DNA from: an uncultured Candidatus Altimarinota bacterium | GTDB lineage: Bacteria > Patescibacteriota > Gracilibacteria > BD1-5 > UBA6164 | Length of the DNA: 39,300 bases | Assembly (NCBI GenBank): GCA_937864295.1 | Contig: CALMJA010000071.1 | Span: forward strand, 1 to 39,300 | Direction: 5' to 3' | Shown here: one piece after another, positions 1 through 11,866 of the stretch | Layout: each line of letters starts with the position of its first letter | Position numbering within the stretch: position 1 is the first letter of the stretch | Notes under the pieces: model-generated | Database searches by the model: none | The model's input: only the letters and a program-made list of their open reading frames with translations | Told to the model about the DNA's origin: nothing | Made by a program: the position numbers and the translations under genes

Positions 1-22
1 TTTGCATTTTATAATTAGACAT
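1..22 (-). CDS. 5' end of an unidentified gene downstream of riboflavin synthase
   Basis: Only the first seven codons lie in the window (MSNYKMQ). The ATG is 4 nt beyond the riboflavin synthase stop codon on the same strand, so it is probably co-transcribed. Given the neighbour, another riboflavin gene such as ribBA or ribH is an obvious guess, but seven residues cannot identify it. Confidence 0.55.
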
Positions 23-26
23 ATTT

Positions 27-605
27 TTATTTATTAGATTGTAATTTATTTATATATTTTCATAGAATATCAAATTCTAAATTCACTGTATCTCAAACTT
101 TTAAAAGTCATATATTAGTTATTACTTGAGTATGTGGAATAATCGAAACGCTTAAATAATTTTTTGCGTCATCTACAACTGTTAAACTAACTCAATTTAT
201 AGTAATACTTCATTTTTCAATTACTAAATTATTATATTTAGAATCATATTTTATAAAATAATATTTAGATTTATCAGAATTTTCTATTATTTTTTCAACA
301 ATTCAAGTAGTATCTACATGACCAGAAACAAAGTGTCAGTCCATAGTATCACTAAGTTTTAGACTTCATTCTACATTGAAAAAATCTCAAATTTGTTTTG
401 TTTTAAAATTAGTTTTTTTAATAGATTCTTGCATTACAAAAAAACTATATTTTTTTTCATCACTATCTATGATAGTCATACAAGCTCAATCATGAGCTAC
501 ACTTATACCTTGTTTTAAAGGTGTTTTAAATATATTTTCAACAGTATATGTTCAATTATTTATATCTAAAATACTAGCCTTATTTTCTATTATTCAAGAA
601 AACAT
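27..605 (-). CDS. ribE: riboflavin synthase, alpha subunit
   Basis: This 192-aa protein has the normal length of riboflavin synthase, which dismutates two 6,7-dimethyl-8-ribityllumazine molecules to riboflavin in the cytosol. The N-terminus MFSGIIENKA matches the family's MFTGIIEE start. The lumazine-binding signature DGHFVSGHVDTTG lies mid-protein, and the second barrel carries INGVSLTV. Several conserved glycines are TGA codons, which supports UGA as Gly. The start follows an A/T-rich leader without a Shine-Dalgarno sequence. Another gene begins 4 nt downstream, so this is probably the first gene of a riboflavin operon. The tgt gene upstream is separated from it by a hairpin terminator. The family call is firm; the rest of the pathway lies outside the window. 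Confidence 0.95.
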
Positions 606-644
606 ATTATATTTTTATTACTATATAAACTATAGCTATTATAG

Positions 645-673
645 AAAAAAATAAATAAAAGCAAAGCTTTTAT

Positions 674-682
<9 letters not shown>
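645..682. terminator. bidirectional hairpin terminator after tgt
   Basis: A long A/T stem with a GC/GC top closes over an AAA loop; the arms are A-rich on the left and T-rich on the right. On the minus strand it ends tgt, and its stem contains the tgt stop codon (674-676). The riboflavin synthase start is 40 nt further on. Confidence 0.8.
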
Positions 683-1870
<1,188 letters not shown>

Positions 1871-1936
1871 TATTTTTTTATTATTTTTGTAAAAATCAGG
1901 CAAAATATTAGGTTTTTTTTGCAAAAAAGCAAATAA

Positions 1937-1962
1937 AAAAGATTGATTAAAATAATCAATCT
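1937..1962 (-). terminator. terminator of the HD-domain gene
   Basis: The inverted repeat AAGATTGATTA / TAATCAATCTT encloses a 3-4-nt A/T loop and, on the minus strand, is followed by TTTTTTATTTGC. The stop codon of the HD-domain gene (1947-1949) lies in the loop. Confidence 0.85.
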
Positions 1963-2549
1963 TCTTCTAATTCATGTATCATTTTTTTTAAATTTTCAAC
2001 TTTTTTCTTATCTCTTTCTAATTTTTGAGATAGTGTTTTATACTTATATTCTTTTAATAATTCAACAGATGCATGTTTCCATTCAGGGTCTTTAATTTTT
2101 ATATTTTTAACTATTTCAATTTCTTTTTTTATATCATTATTTTTTTTCAAAAAATCATCTCTTCATAGATTATCCATATCAGCATCTTTAATTATTTCTT
2201 CATAATAATTTTTAGGATCTTTGTATGCTGGATCAGTAGCTAAAATTATATTTTGAATAAGCTCTATTTTATCGTCTGGATAAAGTATACTTTTTAAATA
2301 ATTTTTTGCTATTTTTGCTCAAACTGGTTCATTTTTATCATATTGGATAACAAATCAAGTATCATGAAATAAAGCAGATAGTGCTAATATTTCTATATCT
2401 GATTCAGATAATCATTCTTTTTCAGCTAAATAAACTGCCCTAGTCATAACATCAATTGAATGTTCATAACTATGGTAATAGTGATTTTCAAGCGGTAAAA
2501 GAAGCTTATTTACATATTTTTTAGCATTTTCTATAAGTTTTAAATTCAT
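1947..2549 (-). CDS. HD-domain metal-dependent phosphohydrolase
   Basis: This 200-aa soluble protein has the HD-superfamily metal-ligand pattern: H30 (in HSYEHS), the HD doublet H62-D63 (FHDTG) and an aspartate at about 122-124 (KDADMDNLG). HD proteins of this size hydrolyse phosphomonoester or phosphodiester bonds in nucleotides; the substrate cannot be inferred. The C-terminal 60 residues are helical and highly charged. Under the standard code the frame would end at TGA (1956-1958), but with UGA as Gly it continues three residues to the TAA inside the terminator loop. The site-2 protease gene ends 8 nt upstream, so the two are probably one transcript. Confidence 0.85.
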
Positions 2550-2557
2550 AACTTATT

Positions 2558-3979
2558 TTAATTAGCAAATATTTTATTTAAATCATTATACGCTATTATT
2601 AAACTTAATGCAATTAATAGAACAAAAAATCAAAAATGCAGAATTGCTTCGGTTTTCTCACTAATTATTTTTTTACCAAAAATTCTTTTCATAATAGAAT
2701 TTATAGTAATAAATAAAAATCTTCATCAGTCTAGTGCTGGTATAGGCAATAAATTAAATACTCATAAATTTATAGAAATTATAGCTCATATTATTACCAT
2801 AAATATAAATCAAGCACTAAGTGAATCATTTATAAAGTCAACTATTCATATAGGTCAACTTAGTGATTCTATTGCTTCTTTTCTTTCTACAGGAGTTTCA
2901 GGATTAAATATTTTTTTAACTAAAATTCAGATTCATTTAAATGTTAACAATATTTGATTTTTTGTTTCAATAAATGCATATTTTGCAGAATCGCTTAGAT
3001 TATATTTAATTAAATAGTCGTTGTTTATTTCTATATTTTCTCATAAATAACTTCATATTTTCCCTTCAATTGGAACACTAACTTTTACAAAACTTCATCA
3101 AACCATTCCATCATCTCAAAATACTTTCTTTTCTTCATCACTTAAAAATCAAGCATTTATATAAAATGCTATATCTTTTCAAGCATTTTTAGTAATTATT
3201 TTTATTACATCATCAGGTTTATTTATTTCTTCTACTTCCGCTAATTCTCATCATTCACAATTTACATAATCAAGCATTTTACTTTTACAAGTATAGACTT
3301 GATATAATTTATCTCATTCTTTTAAACTTGATTTTTCAGCTATACTTCACTTCATAGGATATAGTATAACTCATGGATTTTTTATGATTAATCCTGATTC
3401 TATAGCTTGTTCTCTAGTAGGAATTATTTTTAATTTAAGATTTGTTTCTATTTTTTCATTTATTCAAATTGGTTTTATTCAAATTAAAAATAGTACAAAA
3501 AATATAAAAAATGCTAAAACAAAGTTCATAAATATTCAAGCTAAAATAATTATAGCTTGTTCTATGCTAGATTTGTTTGCTAAATTATATTTTGCATCGT
3601 TTTCTTCAAGTAATTTAAGAATTTCTTCTTTTTCTTGTTTTCATATTTTTTCTCACGATTTATAAAAGATATCTTTTTTTGCTTTTATATCTTTTTCTAA
3701 TTTTTCATTGTTATATAGTTTTTTATTTTCATCATATACTAAAAAAGTATGTGGATTTTCTCAAGTTAATTTTACAAATCAACCTAGAGGAAGCCAATTT
3801 AAACTGTAAAGCGTTCATCTTTTGTCTGTAAAAAGTTTTTTAGCACGAGGTGGTATTCCAAGTCAAAATTCTTCAACTCTTACTCAAAATCTTCTAGCAG
3901 CAGCAAAATGCCCCCATTCATGTACTAAAACAACTATGGAAAATATAATAATGGCAACTAATATTCATAAAAAAATCAT
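2558..3979 (-). CDS. site-2 protease family zinc metalloprotease (M50, RseP-like)
   Basis: This 473-aa integral membrane peptidase cuts within transmembrane segments of its substrates, typically anti-sigma factors or signal-peptide remnants. The first helix carries the zinc site HEWGH (H20, E21, H24). The third metal ligand is in the C-terminal motif PALDGGR (D417), inside another membrane helix. A TM segment at about 145-165, a PDZ-like region and a final TM segment with a short tail complete the M50B layout. A charged insert of about 70 residues lies before the second TM segment. The start MIFLGILVAIII places the first TM segment at the N-terminus, as usual for RseP/MmpA. It is the first gene of a pair with the HD protein. 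Its substrate is unknown, and no sigma or anti-sigma gene is visible. Confidence 0.93.
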
Positions 3980-4058
3980 TTTTTAAAATTTATATTTATA
4001 ATATTAAAATATTAGTAAATTAACTTCAAAAGTAAAATTTTTTATTTCCTTATATTTT

Positions 4059-4086
4059 TTGCAAAAGTAAGCTTTTATGCTATAAT
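4059..4086 (+). promoter_or_regulatory. sigma-70-type promoter of the giant gene
   Basis: TTGCAA (4059-4064) and TATAAT (4081-4086) are separated by 16 nt, with an extended TGC just before the -10 box. The ATG follows about 28 nt after the -10 box. Confidence 0.65.
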
Positions 4087-4114
4087 AAATAAAATATTTT
4101 TTAAATAATTATTT

Positions 4115-7100
4115 ATGTCTGATTTAAATAATAAACAAAGTGCTGAAAAATGAGTAGAAATATCAACTCAAAATAAAGATTCACTATTTAATAAATTTAT
4201 TACAGATTTTTCAAGTTCATATTTTTCGTGAGAAGAAAAAAATAATAGATTAAACTCTGTTTTTAAATCAGAACAATTAACTCCAGATATAAAAAAGCAT
4301 TTAGAGTTATTTTTGGCTGCTAAAAGTGAAGAATTTTCTTCTTGAATTAGTCGTTTAGATTTAAAGAAAATAAATGTTTATGATTTTAGAAAAAAAACAA
4401 TATCAAAATTTTTAGAATTAGAAAATTCTAGAAAAAATTTAAAAGATAAAATTTTAAATGACTATGATATACCTGCAAATTGATTAAAATCACTTGATGA
4501 TAAAATATTGCTTTTAACAGATTCTGAAATAACTAAATATTTAAAAAAAGATTCTTATAGAGTAAGTTTTATAACTAAATTGTTTCCAAACTTAGTAAAA
4601 AAGCAAGATGCAATCAAAGATTTTTTCTTAAAATTTGATATTTTATCTGGTTATACAGATTTTTCTCAAGAGAAAAAAGATGCTATAATGAAAATATTTA
4701 ACAATGATTGAACTCTAAGAAAAATTGATATATTAATTTTAGAGGAATTATTTGAAGTAGGTATTTTTAATGATGAGCAAAAAAAAGAAATATTAGCTTA
4801 TTTTATACCTAGTATTTCATTATCTGAAGTAAGAGAATTAAAATTATATTGAGATTTAACAGATAAAAAAATATCTGAATATAAAGAATCAATTATAAAA
4901 ACATTTTTAGAAGAAAATAAAATAAATAATCTAGAACTTGAAAATAATACTGAATTTAAAGAATGATTATTATATTTATTGAATGAAGATAATATAAAAA
5001 TATTTAGTCATGATATTATTAATTCATCTAATTTTCTTACGTCAAAATTAGATGAATTAATAAATACTTATGATCTTAGCGATTTTGTAAATTCATATAA
5101 CACTAAATTAGAAGAAGCAACTATTCATGAGTCAAAAACTGAGTTTAAAGATTGATTTGATAGTTTTAAAAATAAACTATCTGAATTAAATAATGTAGCT
5201 TGATTAGAGAACTTAAAAGAATGAAATTATATAGTTTTGGACTTGTATCTTGAAGCCGATGAAAAAATGGATAAAGATATAACAAAACAATTTTTTAAAG
5301 TAAAAAAATTGGATAATTGAGAATATTGATTATCGCTAATTGATTCATGATTAGGTTCTATTAATTTATTATCAGATGAAACTAATGAAATTAGTTATAC
5401 TAATTTTATATCAATTGTTTCAAAATGATTAAAAGTAAATTCTGATAAGTTTTTGGTTTCAAAATGTAATTTTTTAACAAAAAATGCATTGGATGAATCA
5501 ATAAAAAAATGATTAATTGAAATATATTCAAATGATGATAAAACTAAAACTGAAATACAAGATGAATTAAAAATATTAAAACTTAAAGAAGATGAAAAAA
5601 ATATTAATTCGGAACTTATATTAGAAATTTCAAATCTTGATAAAGTAAAAAAAATAGATGATGAAATAAATGAATTAAAACTGGAATTAAGTAATCCAAA
5701 AATAGATATAGATAGAAAAAATCAATTAATTATTCTTTTGGAAAATAAAATTTTAGAAAAAGAAGAATTAATTAAAGAATTAAAAAATAATAATGATGAA
5801 AATTTACCTGAAAATATTAAAGAATTAAAATCAAAACTTTTTGAAATTGAAAATGAAATACAAGTTTCAGAAAATATATATTGATATGATAAATTATTAG
5901 AAAATTTAGATGAATATGATTCAGAATGAAAGAAATATTGACTTTCAGAATGAGTTTCTTTTACTTCTAATAAATGAATTTATACTATTAATAAAATAGA
6001 TAGAAATAATAATCAAATTGATGTTGAATGACTTTCGGGTTTGACCCAAAATATAAGTTTTAAAGATTTTTTTGAACAATTTAAAAAAATAAAATCAAAA
6101 AGATTATCATCTACTAAAAAATCTAGTGATTTTATTAATAATATATGTACAGATACATCTTTGGATTCTTCTATTGTTGATTCTTGGTCAAAATTTGAAT
6201 TTAAAGATAATTGAATTTATAAAAAATGATCAACTCATAACATAGAATATGAATATATAAAATCTAGTGAATCTAATGAATTAATAAAAATAGAAAATAT
6301 TTCTTGAGAAGATGCAGTTATAAGTTTTTGAGAATATGATGAATATGAAAAATGAGAAAATTGAGAAATAAAGAAAGATAAAGAATGAAAGAAAATAAAA
6401 AAATCTAGTATTACAATGTATACTTGATCAAGAAAAAAAGTAAGTATTTCATGGCTTGAATCTTGGATAAAATTAGAAAAAGCCAATGCTTCTTCAAGTG
6501 ATGAAGAAAAAGATGTAGAAAAAACTAATATAAACTGAGAAAAAATAAAATGAAATTTTTGGTCTAGATATTTGAGTAGACTTTCTGTTTTTGATATAAT
6601 GAGTTGAATGAAGTTAGGACTTAATTCAATAGAATCATATTTAAAAGAAGGTACAGAAGAAAAATGAGCAAAAGCTGCACAATGAATATTTGGTAAATTT
6701 TTGCCTGAAGCTCTTAGAGATGATTTAATGAGTAGGGTTGAAGAAAGCCAAAAAAAGAGATCAGAAGATTATGTAAATAAACTTTCAAATGTAGACTCAT
6801 GGAAGGCAACTAGAATGATTATTGAATGGTTAAAAAATAAAGATGCACCACAATATTTAAAAGAAGCTGGAGCTTTGTTTATGCTTCAAAAATATTGAGT
6901 ATTATATGCAAAAGATTTATATGCATATAAATGAAAATTTTTATTTTATGAATCTTTTGGTTGAAAAATATGAGATAAATTATTTGAAGAAGTAAAAGCA
7001 GAAGCAAAAGCAACTAATCAAAATTTTACAGAAGAACAATTATTATTTATTCTTGTTAAAAGACAATGTTGAGAAAAATGATATAATTGAGTAAGGAGAA

Positions 7101-8320
7101 GATCTAGATATCATAAAGAATTCAAGAAAATGAGAGCTAATTGAAAATCTGGTGAATATGAAACATGACAATGAGATGCGAAAGATGAAAGAACTGTTTG
7201 AGCAAGAATTGGTTGAGCAATGTGAGAGCTTTATGGTTGAACATATGCAAATGCTAGATGATGGCTTGAAGAGGCAGTTAATAAATGATGAAGTATGGAA
7301 GATATGAATAAAGTCCCATTTGTAATGGCATTTTCAGGTATTTCATATAACTTTGAACAAAGTGAACTTGATCAATTAAAAAATTTCCCTGCAAAAAGTA
7401 TGATGTTACCAGTTCTTAGATTTTTATCTTTAAGTAAAGATATTGATTTAATGAATCAAACTATATTGGAAGTGTGTAAAAGATATAGTGAAGTAAAATC
7501 AGATTGAAGTATATATAGTGAAGCATTAGAAATATTTTCAAATCAAAAAAATAATTCTTTATCTGAAGCTAAAAAAATAAAGAAGACAGAAGATTTTTAT
7601 AAAAAACATTGAAAGGTTTTAACAGATATACTTTATATGTTAAATACTTGAAATAGTTGAGATAAAAATAAAGACTCATATATAAGTAAAATGATACTTA
7701 TAGAAAAAGATGATAGAATTGATGATAATTGAAAAACTATTGCTTGAAATGTCACATTTAAAAGATATTACAACTTACTTCAAGCTTATACTTGAGAATT
7801 TAACTTTTGAAATGACGATTTATATTGAGATGCATTTTCATGAAAATGAACTAGTTGAATAAATATACATAAAGCTACAAAAGAACTTTTACAACAAGTT
7901 CAATGATGAACATATAGGCTTGCAAATGCTTGACCTGCTATGTGGGATGAACTTAGAAATGAAATTGATGCAATATTAAAAAGAGATTACTGAATTTATT
8001 GAGAATCTTGAAGGCAAATAGATTTAAAAAATATGATTAGATGATTTATAGGATGATTACTTGAAGCGCATGGTACAAACTCTATGGCACTTAGATCACT
8101 TGTATCATCTAATTCATCTACTATTTATTCTAAATCTAAAGATTGGTGAATAGATTTAACTAAAATAATGAAATATTCTTATTCTGATATTATGAATTGA
8201 AAAGCAGAATTATTAGTTAATGAGTATGTAGATATTTTATTAAATTGAAAACCACAATTAGAAACTAGTAAGTTTGATAAAACTATTTTTTGAGTTAAAG
8301 ATGCTGTTAGTAATATATAA
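4115..8320 (+). CDS. giant (1401 aa) protein of unknown function, helical with beta-modules
   Basis: I do not recognise a family. The protein has no signal peptide or obvious membrane segment. Residues 1-365 are mainly helical and charged. Around 368-450, 605-660 and 692-786 there are three similar beta-rich modules, each ending in an aromatic helix such as ISYTNFISIVSK, ISFKDFFEQFKKIK or VSISWLESWIKLEK. A highly charged coiled coil lies between the first two (about 475-585). The C-terminal 600 residues are better mixed, helical and rich in Gly, Trp and Arg, with a basic stretch (RRRSRYHKEFKKMR) near 995. It is a monocistronic gene with its own extended -10 promoter and a strong terminator. 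In the standard code it would break into dozens of fragments. The pilin-like gene faces it. A large lineage-specific structural or surface-associated role is possible but unproven. Confidence 0.85.
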
Positions 8321-8322
8321 AT

Positions 8323-8354
8323 AAAAAAACAAACCAGGAAGGTTTGTTTTTTTA
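8323..8354. terminator. bidirectional terminator between giant gene and pilin-like gene
   Basis: AAAACAAACC and GGTTTGTTTT arms enclose an AGGAA loop, with A and T tracts continuing the stem. The pilin-like stop codon (8352-8354) lies in the right arm and the giant gene's stop is 3 nt to the left. Confidence 0.9.
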
Positions 8355-8978
8355 TTTATAATTTGTTAATATTGTAGATAATTCTATTTTATGAACATTA
8401 GTACTTACTCAATCTGTCCGTTGAACAATACTTTTTATTTCTAGTCAATCATTAATTGTAGAATTATCTCATTCTTTAGCATTTATATTTGTTGTTTTTA
8501 TTTGTCTTGTATAAAATTGTTTCAAAGTTGAACCAGCATTATGAGTATATAATTTATTTCAATCTAAATATATTCTGTAAAATGTTCTATAAGGAGCACT
8601 TGAAAAACTATCTCATAAAGATAATGTATCTTCAGTTAGAATCCATCTATTATTAACATCTCTAAGAACTTTATAATTTCAATTATTTTTAATATTATTA
8701 GTAAAACTGCTATCTCATATGCAAGCTGAGTCATAATTAAGAGTTTTCCAACAATTTAATTTATCAGAAGAATAAATTGACCAATTAGTATCTCTTATAT
8801 TTGTTACTGCCTCTATTCATTCTCTAGCTATTTGAATAGCTTGAATTTTATTTTCTATACTATATGTTAAATTTAAAGACTCAGAATATATTTTATAAAC
8901 TCAAGTTAATCATAGTACAATAACTAAAGTTACAATCATCGCTTCTGCAATTGTTGTTGCTGTTTTTGATTTTTTCAT
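8352..8978 (-). CDS. type IV pilin / pseudopilin-like protein (PilV/GspI type)
   Basis: This 208-aa protein has a short basic leader followed by a hydrophobic helix (TTIAEAMIVTLVIVLGLTGVY) and an amphipathic helix containing IQIAREGIEAVTNIRDTNW. That run resembles the AREGIEAVRNLRD element common in PilV-like minor pilins of CPR bacteria. The glutamate in TIAEAM is the likely E5. The usual Gly at the prepilin cleavage site is not clear. Two cysteines (about residues 76 and 86) could form a disulfide. The rest is a beta-rich soluble domain. It would be anchored in the cytoplasmic membrane and built into a type IV pilus or competence pseudopilus. No pilus ATPase or prepilin peptidase is in the window. 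Confidence 0.75.
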
Positions 8979-9026
8979 TTTACAAAAAAGAAAAATAAAG
9001 TAAATTATAAATAAACTTAACTTAAA

Positions 9027-9032
9027 TATAAT
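9027..9032 (+). promoter_or_regulatory. -10 box of rlmN
   Basis: A perfect TATAAT lies 14 nt before the rlmN ATG, so the transcript would have a leader of only about 5-10 nt. No convincing -35 box is present. Confidence 0.45.
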
Positions 9033-9046
9033 AATTAAAACAATAA

Positions 9047-10099
9047 ATGCAAAAATTTTCTATACATGATGAAAAAAAAGTAAAAGAATTACTTGAAGCT
9101 AATTGAGAAAAAGCTTTTAGATATAGTCAAATTGAGAATGCTATATATAAAAACTTTATTACTGATTTTGATGAAATGAATACACTTTCAAAAAAAATCA
9201 GAGATTTATTAAAAGAGAATTGTTTTTTTAATTCTCTTGTTGTTGATGATCAAAAAACAAGTTCTAATTTGCAAACTACAAAAATACTTTTCAAAACAGA
9301 GACTTGAGAATTTATTGAAGCTGTAATAATGAGACATCTTACTTGAAGAGTTACTCTTTGTATTTCTTGCCAAGCAGGTTGTCCTATGGCTTGTAGTTTT
9401 TGTGCTACTTGAAAATTATGACTTTTAAAAAATTTAACTAATTATGAAATAATTGAGCAAATATATTATGCTGCAAAATTATTAAATGATGAATGAGAAA
9501 AACTTAGAAATATAGTTTATATGGGGATGGGGGAACCAATGCTTAATTATGAAGTAGTTAAAGAAACAATAAATATAGCAAATAATCAAAAGAAATTTGA
9601 TTTAGCAAATAGAAGAGTTACAGTTTCAACTTGTTGAATAGTTCCATGAATTAAAAAATTTACTTCTGATTTTCCACAAACTAGTTTAGCTATAAGTCTA
9701 CATGCTCCAAATGATGAAATAAGAAAACAAATAATGCCAGTTGATCATACTTATCCATTAAAAGATTTAATGGCAAGTTTAGATGAATATACTGCTAAAA
9801 CAAATAAAAGAATATTTTATGAATATATAATGATTAATTGAGTTAATGACCATATTAAATTAGCTCATGAATTATGAAAACTTTTAGAGGGAAAATTAGC
9901 TCATGTAAATTTTATACCTTATAATGCTTGAGAAGGTACTTGATGAACTTATTTGCCAACACCTAGATTTATAATAGAAAAATTTCAAACAATATTACAA
10001 CATTATTGAGTAGTTTCTACAATTAGAGCTACAATGTGAGATGATATAGATGCTGCTTGCTGACAATTAGCAAATAAAAAAGAAACTAATAAAGATTAG
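9047..10099 (+). CDS. rlmN: dual-specificity 23S rRNA/tRNA adenine-C2 methyltransferase RlmN
   Basis: This 350-aa radical-SAM enzyme methylates C2 of A2503 in 23S rRNA and A37 in some tRNAs. The [4Fe-4S] cluster motif CPMACSFC gives C112, C116 and C119. It is followed by ATGKLGLLKN, where both glycines are TGA and match the family's ATGxMGxxRN. The SAM motif MGMGEP and the second catalytic cysteine C338 in DDIDAACGQL are present. The first catalytic Cys region and the N-terminal helical domain look complete. The stop is TAG, one of the few non-TAA stops here, and lies inside the terminator hairpin. The gene appears monocistronic. This is the cleanest demonstration in the window that UGA is Gly rather than Trp. 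Confidence 0.97.
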
Positions 10100-10109
10100 T
10101 TTCTTTTTT
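10077..10109 (+). terminator. rlmN terminator
   Basis: The arms AAAGAAACTAAT and ATTAGTTTCTTT enclose AAAG and are followed by TTT. The TAG stop (10097-10099) is in the right arm. Confidence 0.9.
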
Positions 10110-10228
10110 ATTTGGTATAAAAATAAAAAATGTCAAATCAAAAGAAAAATCTTTTAAGATTATTTTTTTACTTTTGCTTAAAAAATATATAATTAATAAA
10201 ATTTTTTTATTGTATAGCTAAATTATTT

Positions 10229-11839
10229 ATGAGACATCTTATTTTTAGAATATTTTTAATTTTTGTTTTTTGAGTATTTTTATTTTCATATATTTTCCCA
10301 CGGAAAAATTATAATATTGAAGTACCTTTTTCTGGTTGAGATTATAGATTAGGTTTAGATTTACAATGATGAATAGAATTAGACTATAAAATAGATTTAA
10401 CTGAACTTGAAAATGAAGATTGATTTAATAAAACAAGAGAAAAAGAAGTTATTGAATGATTAAAATCTATTATTGATAAAAGAGTTGAAGCTTTGAAAAT
10501 AAATGATTCTGAAATAAATGATGCATCATATGCTTGAGAAAATCATATAATTGTTCAAATTCCTTTAAAGTGAAATGATAGTATAGAAAACTCTGCAAAT
10601 ATTGCTAAAGCAAAAGAAGCAATTTGAAAAGTAGTAAAAATCCAATTTAAAGAAAGAAAAGCATCTTTTACGCAAGAAGATTTTGATAAAAGATATAAAA
10701 TTGCAACAGATGCTTTAGATGAAATTGCTACTTGAGAAAAATTTTCAGTTATTTCTTCTAAGTTTGCTTTATCTTATGAAAATATTCTTTCTTGAGAAAT
10801 TTCTAAATATGAAGATTTATTAAAAAATACTTCTGATATAAAAATAAGACAAGTAAATGAAGTAGAGTTGTTATCTTGAGAAACATGATATTTGTTAGTT
10901 GATAATATAATAACTTGAGATACAATAAAATATATTTTTATTTCAAAAAGTCCATCTGAATGGACTCCTGCTATTGATTCAAAATGAAGAATATTAGATG
11001 ATAAATATTTTTCTAAATCATCAGTTCAATATAATGAAGCATTTCAACCAATGATTGAATTAGTATTTAATTCTGAATGAGCTGAAATATTCTGAGAATT
11101 ATCAAAAAGATTGGTAGGTCAACAAATGGCAATTTTTGTATGATGAGAGATGTTAACTGCTCCAGTTATAAATGAACCAATATATGGTTGAAAAGCAGTC
11201 ATAACTTGAGATTATACACCTGAAGAAGCAAAGAAACTATCTATGGATATAAATACATGAGTAGTTCCTGCACCTATTTATTTAACTAGTGAAAAAACTA
11301 TAGATTCAAAAATATGAGCAAGTTCTTTGGAAAAATTAGTTTTCGCATGATTTACATGATTTTTTCTAATATTTCTATTTTTAATTTTTGCTTATAGAGT
11401 ATCATGAATTATGGCAACTATTTCTTTGATTTTATATACTATATTAGTTTTATCTATAATAAAAATGTTTTGAATAGTACTTACTCTTGCTTCTATAGCA
11501 TGATTAATTCTATCAATTTGAATAGCAATAGATTCTAATATACTTATTTTTGAGAGAATAAAAGAAGAATTGGAAAAAGGTAATACAATACTTGATTCAA
11601 CAGATATTGGTTTTAGTAAATCATGGTCTGCTATATGGGATTCAAATTTTACATGATTAATAGTATCAGTTATATTATTTGTATTTTGAACAAATATGAT
11701 TAAATGATTTTGATTAATGCTTTGAATCTGAATAATAGTATCACTTTTTACTGCTATATATATATCTAAAATATTTTTATTATTAAATTCATTTTTAATT
11801 AAAAATCCAAATACATTTATATGATATTCAAAAAAATAA
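10229..11839 (+). CDS. secD: protein translocase subunit SecD
   Basis: SecD is the proton-driven Sec accessory subunit that helps pull preproteins out of the SecYEG channel. This 536-aa protein has an N-terminal TM segment, YRLGLDLQGGIEL (the family's GLDLxGG box) near residue 45, a long periplasmic P1 domain, and the loop LVGQQMAIFVGGEMLTAPVI. The C-terminal bundle of about five TM segments contains the diagnostic IAIDSNILIFERIKEEL. Normally secF follows or is fused; here the gene ends and faces murC, so secF must lie elsewhere if present. A TATAAT-like box near 10187 may drive it. Its stop codon lies in the left arm of the shared terminator. Confidence 0.95.
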
Positions 11840-11866
11840 AAACCACTTTTAAGTGGTTTTTATTTT
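11833..11866. terminator. perfect palindromic bidirectional terminator, secD/murC
   Basis: Two perfect 16-nt arms (left ending CCACTT, right starting AAGTGG) surround a TT loop. The secD stop (11837-11839) is in the left arm and the murC stop (11849-11851) spans the loop edge. Both strands end in TTTTTATTTT. Confidence 0.93.

Noticed and set aside
4115-8320. Pseudogene or selenoprotein explanation for the many in-frame TGA codons
   Set aside because: TGA sits at conserved glycines in many unrelated genes and is far too frequent for selenocysteine or decay.
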